This document shows positions 8,147 to 16,078 of a stretch of 34,735 bases of DNA, one piece after another; position 1 is the stretch's first letter; the number at the start of each line of letters is the position of its first letter. The notes under the pieces are model-generated. The model had not been told where the DNA came from and made no database searches. It saw nothing but the letters and a program-made list of their open reading frames with translations. This DNA comes from Verrucomicrobiales bacterium. GTDB taxonomy: Bacteria; Verrucomicrobiota; Verrucomicrobiia; Limisphaerales; UBA9464. Made by a program: the position numbers and the translations under genes. The DNA is taken from assembly GCA_016793645.1 (NCBI GenBank), contig JAEUHD010000098.1, positions 1 through 34,735 of the forward strand, read 5' to 3'.

Positions 8147-9169
8147 ATGAGCTTCCCTTCCTCCGAAACCCCGCCCCCGGTGTCCGAGCATGACGCCATG
8201 GACCGTCTCATCGCCGGCCGCGCGCGCATCGAAAAAGAACTTGGCAAGGTCATTGTCGGCCAGCGCGACGTGATTGAGCAGATCCTGATCTCCCTGGTGG
8301 CCGGGGGGCACTGCCTCATCACGGGCGCGCCGGGCCTGGCGAAGACCCTGCTCGTGAAATCCATCGCGCAGATCTTCCACCTCGAGTTCCGGCGGATCCA
8401 GTTCACGCCGGACCTGATGCCGGCGGACATCACCGGAACGGAGATCCTTCAGGATGCGTCGGGGGAACGGAGGATGACGTTTGTCCGGGGACCGGTGTTT
8501 GCCCACATGATCCTTGCGGACGAGATCAACCGCACGCCGCCCAAAACGCAGGCCGCGCTCCTGGAGGCGATGCAGGAGCATCAGGTGACCGCGGCCGGCG
8601 TGCGCCACCCGTTGCCGGAGCCCTTCTTCGTCCTCGCCACGCAGAATCCCGTGGAGATGGAGGGGACCTATCCGCTGCCCGAAGCGCAATTGGACCGGTT
8701 CATGTTCAATGTCGTGATGGATTACCTGCCGGTGGACGACGAGGTGCGGGTGGTGACCGAGACCACGGCCGGTGCCGCGGCGACCATCGAACCCCTGTTC
8801 AGCGGTCCGGACGTGATCCAGTTCCAGCGCCTGGTCCGCCAGGTTCCGGTGGCTGCGGAGTTGGTCCGGTACGCGGTGGAACTGGCCGCGGCGTCGCGTC
8901 CGCGCCGGACCGGCTCGCCGGCCTTCGTGAACGACTGGGTCACCTGGGGCGCCGGCACCCGCGCGGGACAATTCCTGGTGCTCGGTGCCAAGGCCCGGGC
9001 CCTGTTGCAGGGAAGGGCGCATGTCACGGCCGAGGACGTCCGGACCCTGGCGGCGCCGACCCTGCGGCATCGCATCCTGATCAACTATCGCGCCGAGGCG
9101 GAGGGCATCCGGGTCGAGGATCTGATCACCCGGCTGCTCGAGACCGTGAAGAGCCCGCTTCCGAATTGA
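8147..9169 (+). CDS. MoxR-family AAA+ ATPase
   Basis: 340 residues, cytoplasmic. Walker A is GAPGLAKT (60-67), Walker B is MILADE (121-126), sensor 1 is the Asn in LATQNP (Asn167), and an arginine in EAQLDRF (Arg184) follows; all are typical of MoxR ATPases. These proteins act as chaperone-like ATPases that mature or activate partner complexes, often with VWA-domain proteins. The next genes encode exactly such partners (DUF58, BatA/VWA). The ATG is preceded by CCC with no Shine-Dalgarno. The next gene begins 4 bp after its stop. Confidence 0.95.
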   Translation: MSFPSSETPPPVSEHDAMDRLIAGRARIEKELGKVIVGQRDVIEQILISLVAGGHCLITGAPGLAKTLLVKSIAQIFHLEFRRIQFTPDLMPADITGTEILQDASGERRMTFVRGPVFAHMILADEINRTPPKTQAALLEAMQEHQVTAAGVRHPLPEPFFVLATQNPVEMEGTYPLPEAQLDRFMFNVVMDYLPVDDEVRVVTETTAGAAATIEPLFSGPDVIQFQRLVRQVPVAAELVRYAVELAAASRPRRTGSPAFVNDWVTWGAGTRAGQFLVLGAKARALLQGRAHVTAEDVRTLAAPTLRHRILINYRAEAEGIRVEDLITRLLETVKSPLPN

Positions 9170-9173
9170 TGGG

Positions 9174-10142
9174 ATGGAATCCAGCGCGTCAGCCCGGAAT
9201 CGGGACGGAGCCGGCGGCTCCCGGATCAGCGCCCCGGCGTTGATGGGAATCCGCAACCTGGAGTTGCGGGCCCGCGCAGTGGTGGAGGGATTCCGGAGCG
9301 GACTGCACCGGAGTCCGTACCACGGATTTTCCGTCGAGTTCACCGAATACCGCCAGTACTCGCCCGGGGACGATCTGCGGCACCTGGACTGGCGGGTCTA
9401 TGCGCGGAGCGACCGGTACTTCCTCAAGAAGTTCGAGGATGAGACGAACCTGCGCTGCCACTTCGTCGTGGACCAGAGCCGGTCGATGGACTTCGGGACG
9501 GTCGGCTACACCAAGGCGTCCTATGCCGCCACGATGGCCGCCACCCTCGCCTACTTTCTTCACCTGCAGGGGGACGCGGTGGGCCTCCTGTCCTTTGACG
9601 AGCGGGTAAGGGAGTTTCTTCCGGCGCGGCATCGTCCGGGCCAGTTGCGTCATCTGATGCTCGCCCTGGAGAAGCCGGCGGGCGGGACGGCCACCGATCT
9701 GGCCGCGCCGCTGAAGCGCCTGGTGGAAATTGTCCGGAAGCGCGGGGTGCTGGTGCTGATTTCCGATTTCCTGGCGCCCATCGACCGGCTGGAGAACAGC
9801 CTCGCCCAGTTGACGGCGTCCGGACACGAGGTCCTGGCGTTCCGGGTGCTGGATCCGTCCGAGTTGCAGTTCGAGTTCCAGGAGCCGGCGTTGTTTGAGG
9901 ATGTTGAGTCGGACCGGACGCAGTTCATCGATCCCGGCGCGGCCCGTGCGGAGTACCGCCGGCGGTTCGAGGCCCACGGGGATCAATTGAAGTCGGTCTG
10001 TCGCAAACTGGGGGTGGGGTATCATCCGGTGCGGACGGATGAACCCCTGGAGCGGGTGCTGCTGGAGTTTCTTCAGGAGCGCGGCCGGCGGCGCCAACCC
10101 CTCCGGCGACGGGAATCGGGTTCCCGGGGAGGGGGCGCATGA
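9174..10142 (+). CDS. DUF58 domain protein (VWA-like)
   Basis: 322 residues. The DUF58 signature YSPGDDLRHLDWRVYARSD begins at residue 62 and is followed by a VWA-like metal-binding motif DQSRS (100-104). No membrane segment is evident, unlike many longer DUF58 proteins. DUF58 proteins are regular genomic partners of MoxR ATPases. The arginine-rich C-terminus (from about residue 303) is basic and low in complexity. Its stop overlaps the start of the BatA gene (ATGA, 10139-10142), which suggests coupled translation. Confidence 0.93.
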   Translation: MESSASARNRDGAGGSRISAPALMGIRNLELRARAVVEGFRSGLHRSPYHGFSVEFTEYRQYSPGDDLRHLDWRVYARSDRYFLKKFEDETNLRCHFVVDQSRSMDFGTVGYTKASYAATMAATLAYFLHLQGDAVGLLSFDERVREFLPARHRPGQLRHLMLALEKPAGGTATDLAAPLKRLVEIVRKRGVLVLISDFLAPIDRLENSLAQLTASGHEVLAFRVLDPSELQFEFQEPALFEDVESDRTQFIDPGAARAEYRRRFEAHGDQLKSVCRKLGVGYHPVRTDEPLERVLLEFLQERGRRRQPLRRRESGSRGGGA

Positions 10143-12259
10143 GTTTTCTCACGCCCCTGTTCCTGCTGGGCGGAGTCGCCATCGCGTTGCCGGTGGTGTT
10201 TCACCTCATCCGGCGCACGACCCGGGACCGGACCCGGTTCAGTTCGCTGATGTTCCTGGAGCCCAGCCCGCCGCGTCTGACGAAGAAAAGCCGGCTGGAG
10301 GATCTTTGGCTGCTGCTGCTGCGGTGCCTGGCGCTGGGACTGCTGGCCTTTGGTTTTGCCCGGCCGTTCTTCCCCGAACCCGAGGCTGCAACGACGCCCT
10401 CCGCGGCGGGACTGCCCCGCGTGGTGCTGCTCGACACGAGCGCGAGCATGCGTCGGACGGGACTGTGGTCCGCCGCGCGGGAACGGGCGGAGGCCGTAAT
10501 CCGGGAGGCGGCGCCCGAGGATGCCGTCGCCCTCTACACCTTTGACCGGGTGGTGACGCCGCGCATCACCTTTGAGGAGTGGGCATCCACGGCGCCCGGG
10601 GAACGCGGCGCCCTGGTTGCACAACGGCTCGCCGGGGTCGCCCCGGGCTGGTCGTCCACACGGTTGGGCACGGCGCTGGCCCGCGCCGCGGAAGCGCTGG
10701 TGGAGCGGGAATCGGGAAGGACGATGGAGCGTGGTCGTGTTGTGGTGGTGAGCGATTTGCAGGAGGGAAGCCGGTTGGAAACGCTGCAGTCCTATGAATG
10801 GCCGAAGGGAATCCAGGTCATTCCGGCCGGAGTCCGGACGGCGATCCCCGGCAACGCGACCCTCCAGCGGGCGGGGGAGACGGCGGGAGGCGCCGCCGTG
10901 GGAGACGACGTCCTGCGGGTTCGCGTCAACAACACCCCCGACGCGCGGCAGGAGAAGTTCCAGGTCGGATGGGTGTCGTCGGACGGAGGTTCCTTCGACG
11001 GAACTCCCGTCGAGGTTTATGTCCCGCCCGGACAAAGCCGCATCGCAAACCTTCCGCAGCCGGCGACCAATTCCCACCCGGACCGGGTCGTGTTGCGCGG
11101 GGACTCCGAACCCTTCGACAACACGGTGTATGTGACTCCTCCCGCGGTCCGTCGCAGCCGGATCCTGTACCTCGGGTCGGATCCGGCGTCCGATCCCCGG
11201 CAACCCCTGTACTTCCTTTCGCGCGCGCTGCCGGTGACCCGGCGGGTGGGCGTGGATCTGGATCAGCGATCCCCGTCCGCCGCGCCGGTGAACGCCGAAT
11301 GGGATGCGGCGCGGATGTTCGTGGTGACCGAGGCCGTGTCGGAATCCGTCGCGGGCGCGCTGCGATCCCAGGCGGAGTCGGGGAAGACCGTGCTGGCGGT
11401 GCCGCGGAACGCCGCCGCGGCGGCGTCCCTGGCCCCGGTCCTCGGAATCCCCTCGCTGGGGGCGGAGGAGGGCAGCCCCGGGAACTACGCGATGATGTCC
11501 GAGATCGACTTCCGGAATCCCTTGTTCGCCCCGTTTGCGGACGCCCGGTTCAACGATTTCACACGGCTCCATTTCTGGAAGTACCGGAGGATCGACCCGG
11601 CGGGGATTCCCGGTGCGCGGGTCGTGGCGCGGTTCGACCGCGGGGATCCCGCCCTGGTGGAGGTTCCCGTCGGCAAGGGACGGGTGGTGGTCCTCCTGTC
11701 GGGGTGGCACCCCGAGGACAGCCAGTTCGCGCTGTCGACGAAATTTGTCCCGTGGATCGTCTCACTGCTGGAGATTGCGGGTGGTGTTGAAACCTCCAGC
11801 CCGGCGTTCCTGGTCGGGGACGACATTCCCCTGTCGGCATGGGGTCCGGATCTCTCCGGTCCGGTGGAGGTCATCGGACCCGGAGGGCGGCGGGTCGCCC
11901 TGCCGGCCGGCGCGGCGAGTTTTTCGGACGCAATGGAGCCCGGGCCCTATGTCGTCACGGTCGACGGGAAGAGCCGGCAGGTCGTGGTCAATGTCGATCC
12001 GGTTGAGGGGCGCACCCTGCCGCTCGCCGTGGATGAACTGGAACGCCTGGGCGTGCCCACCGGCCCGATGGCTTCCGCGGCGGAATCCGGACCGGCGGTG
12101 CCGCCGAAGCCCGGATCGCGGCGGGATAGCATTGCCGAGGAGGGACGGCAGAAGCTGTGGCGATGGTTTTTGGTGGCGACCCTCGTCATCGTTTTCGGCG
12201 AGTCCGTCCTCGCCGGCCGGCTTGCGCGCCGGGCGCCTTCGGCCCCTCAATTCGCATGA
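10139..12259 (+). CDS. BatA/VWA domain membrane protein
   Basis: 706 residues. The N-terminus has the BatA architecture: a first membrane helix (LFLLGGVAIALPVVFHLI), the loop RRTTRDRTRFSSLMFLE, and a second helix (about 56-74). A VWA domain follows with an intact DTSAS metal-binding motif (Asp99, Ser101, Ser103). A long extracytoplasmic region leads to a final helix near residue 675-695 (WFLVATLVIVFGESVLAG). The BatA N-terminal domain is known from aerotolerance-type operons, but that phenotype is not proven for this cluster. As a membrane VWA protein beside MoxR and DUF58, it is a likely MoxR client. A 48-bp gap separates it from the next gene. Confidence 0.9.
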   Translation: MSFLTPLFLLGGVAIALPVVFHLIRRTTRDRTRFSSLMFLEPSPPRLTKKSRLEDLWLLLLRCLALGLLAFGFARPFFPEPEAATTPSAAGLPRVVLLDTSASMRRTGLWSAARERAEAVIREAAPEDAVALYTFDRVVTPRITFEEWASTAPGERGALVAQRLAGVAPGWSSTRLGTALARAAEALVERESGRTMERGRVVVVSDLQEGSRLETLQSYEWPKGIQVIPAGVRTAIPGNATLQRAGETAGGAAVGDDVLRVRVNNTPDARQEKFQVGWVSSDGGSFDGTPVEVYVPPGQSRIANLPQPATNSHPDRVVLRGDSEPFDNTVYVTPPAVRRSRILYLGSDPASDPRQPLYFLSRALPVTRRVGVDLDQRSPSAAPVNAEWDAARMFVVTEAVSESVAGALRSQAESGKTVLAVPRNAAAAASLAPVLGIPSLGAEEGSPGNYAMMSEIDFRNPLFAPFADARFNDFTRLHFWKYRRIDPAGIPGARVVARFDRGDPALVEVPVGKGRVVVLLSGWHPEDSQFALSTKFVPWIVSLLEIAGGVETSSPAFLVGDDIPLSAWGPDLSGPVEVIGPGGRRVALPAGAASFSDAMEPGPYVVTVDGKSRQVVVNVDPVEGRTLPLAVDELERLGVPTGPMASAAESGPAVPPKPGSRRDSIAEEGRQKLWRWFLVATLVIVFGESVLAGRLARRAPSAPQFA

Positions 12260-12307
12260 TCGACCGGAGATCCTCACGCCGGACATGAACTCCAGAATCC
12301 GCACCCC

Positions 12308-15300
12308 ATGATGGATCCCCTGCTTCACGCGCGCCTGCGGCCCCTGCTGTGGCGTCTCCGCCAGCGCCGGTTCGCGGCCGGCCTGGCCGGGTGCTGGATG
12401 GCAGTCGCCGCCCTGGCGGGCGTGCTGGGGATGGCCTGTCGGGCCTTCGGGTGGACCCCGAGGGCGCTGCTTCCGGCGGCGGGCGTGGCGGCCGTGGCGG
12501 CGGGTGTCTGGACCGTCCGGCGGCTGTGGAAGAGTCGTCCCGGATGGGCGCAACTGGCGGGGGCCATTGAGCGCGGTCAGCCTGCCCTGAAGGGATTGCT
12601 GCTGACGGCGGTGCAGCAGGAGGAATCGGCGGGGCGCCCGCTCAATGTCCTGCAACGGCGTGTGGTCCTGTCGGCCGTTCGGGCGAGTCACCAGGGTGGA
12701 TGGAGGCAGTTCGTTCCGTTGTGGCAGGTCGCGGGAGCCCATGTCCTGCAGGTCGCCGCGGGGGTGGCCATGCTTGCGGCGCTGTGGTCGCTGCGGGCAC
12801 CGGGGACGACCGTCCGGAATGTGCTGACGCTGCGCCCGGCCTTCGAGGTCACGCCGGGCGATGTGGCGTTGGAAAAGGGAAGCAGCCTCGTGGTGTTGGC
12901 CCGGTTTGGAGTCGCGGCCCCGGCGCGGGCCGAACTGGTCCTGAAGCGCTCCGGCGAACCCGAGCGGCGCGTGGCGCTCGTCCGGAGCCTGTCGGATCCG
13001 GTGTATGGCGCGAGCATCCCGGAGGTGGCCGCCGATTTCACGTACCGGGTGGACTACGACGGGCAAACGTCCCGGGACTATCGCGTGACGGTGTACGAAC
13101 ACCCGCGTCTGGAGCGGTCGGACGCGGAGCTCAACTATCCGGACTACACCGCGCTTCCACGCAAGCGCGTGGAGGATACCCGGCAGGTGGGGGCCGTTGA
13201 AGGGACCCGTCTCGATCTCACGCTGTCGCTGAACAAGCCGGTGGTCTCCGCCCGGTTGGTGGGAAGGACCAACTCCCCGGGGACCCTGGTGCTGGAGGTC
13301 GGGACCAACCTGGCCTCGGCCTATCTCCGCGGGTGGACCCTGACCAACAGCGGCCGGTATGACCTGGTCCTGGTGGATGGCGACGGCCGCACCAACAAGG
13401 TGCCGACGACCTTCGTGCTGGATGCCCTGCCGAACCGCCCGCCGGAATTCAAGCTGACGGCGCCCCGCGGGGACACCCAGCCCTCCGCGCTGGAGGAGGT
13501 CGCGTTCGCCGGAACCGTCTGGGATGATTTCGGGGTTCCCCGGTTCGGACTTTCCTATCGTCTCGCCGCGGGGGAGCCCAGGTCCATTGAACTGGGTAAG
13601 GCGGTTCCGGGGCGGGAGAAGCGGTCCTTTCAGCAACTGGTCCGACTGGAGGACCTCGGGGTGCATCCGGATGACCTCGTCGCGTGGAACGTCTGGGCTG
13701 AGGACATCGGACCCGACGGGCAGGTCCGGCGCACCGAAGGGGATCTTTATTTCGCGGAGGTTCGGCCGTTCGAGGAGATCTTCCGGGAGGCTGAGTCTCC
13801 ATCCGGGGACTCCCAGCAGCAGCAGCAACAACAGCAGGGCACGCCGGCGACCCGGCTGGCGGAATTGCAAAAGCAGATCCTCGCGGCGACCTGGAACCTG
13901 CAACGAACCCGGGGGGCGAAGTCGGACTATGCCAGCAATGCCGTGGTCGTCCGGGACTCGCAGTCCGTCGCGCTCGACCGGGCCAAGTCCGAGAAAAACC
14001 AGGCCGAGGAGGACGGGCGGCCCGGGGAATGGAATACGGTGATCAAGGCCATGGGCGAGGCCGTGGATCACATGGAGGAGGCCGCCGGAAAGCCGGCGGC
14101 GCTCGCCCAGGCGGTCGTGTCCGAACAGGCGGCCCTGCAGGCCCTGATGCGGATGTCCGTCCGCGAGACCTCGGTCTCCCGGGGCAGGAACCGGGGCCAG
14201 GGGACCGGGCAATCGGCGTCCCAGCGACAGTTGGACCAGTTGGATCTGAAGCAGGAGGAGGACCGCTACGAGACCCAGCGGCAGGCGCAGGCCGGACAGA
14301 ATTCGGAGCAGCGCGAGGAGCTTCAGATCCTGAACCGGCTCCGGGAGCTGGCGCGGCGTCAGCAGGATTTGAACGAGCGCATGAAGGAGGTCCAGACCGC
14401 GCTCGAGGAGGCCCGGACGGAGGAGGAACGCGAGGAGGCGCGGCGCCAGTTGAAGCGGCTTGAGGAGGAGCAGCGCGAAATGCTGGCGGGCATCGATGAA
14501 CTGCGCCAGCGGATGGACCGTCCGGAGAACCAGTCCCGGATGTCCGAGCAGCGCCAGCGCCTCGAGGAAACCCGGGAGGAGCTCCAAAAGGCCGCCGAGG
14601 CGGCGGACCAGGGATCCACGGGCAGGGCGGTGTCGTCCGGAACCCGCGCGCAGCGCCAGTTGGAGGAGATGCGGGACGATCTGCGCAAGGAGAGCGCCAG
14701 CCAGTTTTCGGAGGAACTTCGGCAATTGCGCCAGGATGCCCGGGAGCTGGCGCGGAAGCAGGACGAGGTTCGACGCACGATGGAGGGCGCGGCGTCCCCA
14801 TCGGGGCCGAAGTCCCTGTCCGAATCCCCCGAGCGCCGCGAGGCGGCGGAGCAGCTCGCGCGGCAGCGGGGCGCGCTGACCAATCTGATCCAACGCGCGA
14901 CCGAGGTGTCGCAGAAGGCCGAGGAGGCGGAACCGCTCGTGTCCCAGAAGTTGTACGACACCCTGCGCAAGTTCCAGCAGGAGGACTCCGGCGCGGTCAA
15001 GTCGCTGCAGCAGGAACTTGCGGAGCGGGGTCAGTTGACCCAGAGGATGTACGAACATCTTCAGGAAACGTCGGGCCAGGGCGGACAGACCCTGGAGATG
15101 GCGGCCGAGCTGCTGCGCCAGGGTGGGGTTGCGCAGGCGGACCGGGTGGAGCAGCGGGCCCGCGGGGGCATCGGCCAGTTCCGCGACGGTGTGGAACAGG
15201 CCGCGGAGAGCGTGTTGGGGGACGACACGGAGGCCCTGCGGCGCGCGGCGGGCGAACTCGACGCCCTGACTTCGGAACTGCAGCGGGAGATCGCTCGGGA

Positions 15301-16078
15301 CTCCGGGGAATCCCCGGATCCTTCCGATGCATCCGCGCCGGGTGACGGGGCCGCCCGCCGGACCGGGGCTTCGCCGCGGGACTCCCAAGGCCGGACGGCC
15401 GACGCCCGGGAACCTGGAAGCGAGGGTGCGCGGGAGAATGCGACTCCCCCGGAACGCCCCGGCCCGAATGGGTCCCCCGGGGAGGAGCCCGCTTCCCAGC
15501 CGGGCCGCCAACCCGGACCCGGATCCGAGGCGGGTGCCAATGCGCGGTCGGAAACCGCAGCATCCACGCCCCCGACCCAGTCGCCGGGATCCGGACCTGG
15601 GGGGGCGCGATCTCCGCAGGCTCGAACGCCGGGTGGAGCCAATCGGGGGACTGCCGGGACGCGGGCCGGTGTGAACCTCCAGGATCTGGCGGGAGGTGGC
15701 AACGAAGGGGAGACGTCGCGCGGGCAGCCGGGCGGGCCCGGCCCGTTGACCGGCGGGAACTTCGCCCCGTGGTCGGATCGGCTCCGGGAAGTGGAGGAGA
15801 TCGTCGATTCGCCGGAGCTGCGCGCTGGCGTCGCCGGTGCCCGGGAGCGGGCGCGGCTCATGCGGCTGGAGTATCGGAGGGACCTCAAGAAGCCCGATTG
15901 GGCCACGGTCCGGCTTGAGGTGCTCAAGCCGCTGGTGGAGGTCCGCCAGCAGATTGCCGAGGAACTGGCGCGTCGCGGGTCCCGGGATGCCCTCGTTCCC
16001 ATCGATCGCGACCCGGTTCCCACCCGCTACACCGAACTCGTCCGGAAGTATTACGAGGAGTTGGGGAAGGACCGATGA
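12308..16078 (+). CDS. DUF4175-type giant coiled-coil membrane protein
   Basis: 1256 residues. Two N-terminal hydrophobic regions (about 24-70 and 138-158) are followed by an Ig-like/beta-rich region to about residue 490. Eight consecutive Gln follow (503-510), then a long highly charged coiled-coil-like region (about 530-990, many EEREEARRQ-type heptads). A Pro/Gly/Ser/Ala-rich disordered linker (about 998-1150) leads to a conserved-looking C-terminal helical domain ending in YTELVRKYYEELGKDR. The layout fits DUF4175 family proteins seen in MoxR clusters. The ATG at 12308 is preceded by CCCC and has no Shine-Dalgarno; an ATG at 12311 is equally possible. Its stop overlaps the next start (ATGA). 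A structural or scaffold role is inferred only from the architecture. Confidence 0.85.
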   Translation: MMDPLLHARLRPLLWRLRQRRFAAGLAGCWMAVAALAGVLGMACRAFGWTPRALLPAAGVAAVAAGVWTVRRLWKSRPGWAQLAGAIERGQPALKGLLLTAVQQEESAGRPLNVLQRRVVLSAVRASHQGGWRQFVPLWQVAGAHVLQVAAGVAMLAALWSLRAPGTTVRNVLTLRPAFEVTPGDVALEKGSSLVVLARFGVAAPARAELVLKRSGEPERRVALVRSLSDPVYGASIPEVAADFTYRVDYDGQTSRDYRVTVYEHPRLERSDAELNYPDYTALPRKRVEDTRQVGAVEGTRLDLTLSLNKPVVSARLVGRTNSPGTLVLEVGTNLASAYLRGWTLTNSGRYDLVLVDGDGRTNKVPTTFVLDALPNRPPEFKLTAPRGDTQPSALEEVAFAGTVWDDFGVPRFGLSYRLAAGEPRSIELGKAVPGREKRSFQQLVRLEDLGVHPDDLVAWNVWAEDIGPDGQVRRTEGDLYFAEVRPFEEIFREAESPSGDSQQQQQQQQGTPATRLAELQKQILAATWNLQRTRGAKSDYASNAVVVRDSQSVALDRAKSEKNQAEEDGRPGEWNTVIKAMGEAVDHMEEAAGKPAALAQAVVSEQAALQALMRMSVRETSVSRGRNRGQGTGQSASQRQLDQLDLKQEEDRYETQRQAQAGQNSEQREELQILNRLRELARRQQDLNERMKEVQTALEEARTEEEREEARRQLKRLEEEQREMLAGIDELRQRMDRPENQSRMSEQRQRLEETREELQKAAEAADQGSTGRAVSSGTRAQRQLEEMRDDLRKESASQFSEELRQLRQDARELARKQDEVRRTMEGAASPSGPKSLSESPERREAAEQLARQRGALTNLIQRATEVSQKAEEAEPLVSQKLYDTLRKFQQEDSGAVKSLQQELAERGQLTQRMYEHLQETSGQGGQTLEMAAELLRQGGVAQADRVEQRARGGIGQFRDGVEQAAESVLGDDTEALRRAAGELDALTSELQREIARDSGESPDPSDASAPGDGAARRTGASPRDSQGRTADAREPGSEGARENATPPERPGPNGSPGEEPASQPGRQPGPGSEAGANARSETAASTPPTQSPGSGPGGARSPQARTPGGANRGTAGTRAGVNLQDLAGGGNEGETSRGQPGGPGPLTGGNFAPWSDRLREVEEIVDSPELRAGVAGARERARLMRLEYRRDLKKPDWATVRLEVLKPLVEVRQQIAEELARRGSRDALVPIDRDPVPTRYTELVRKYYEELGKDR

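Noticed and set aside
13811..13840. Microsatellite / phase-variable CAG tract
   Set aside because: The run is only eight Gln codons with mixed CAG and CAA, so slippage-based variation is unlikely; it is treated as a protein low-complexity tract.
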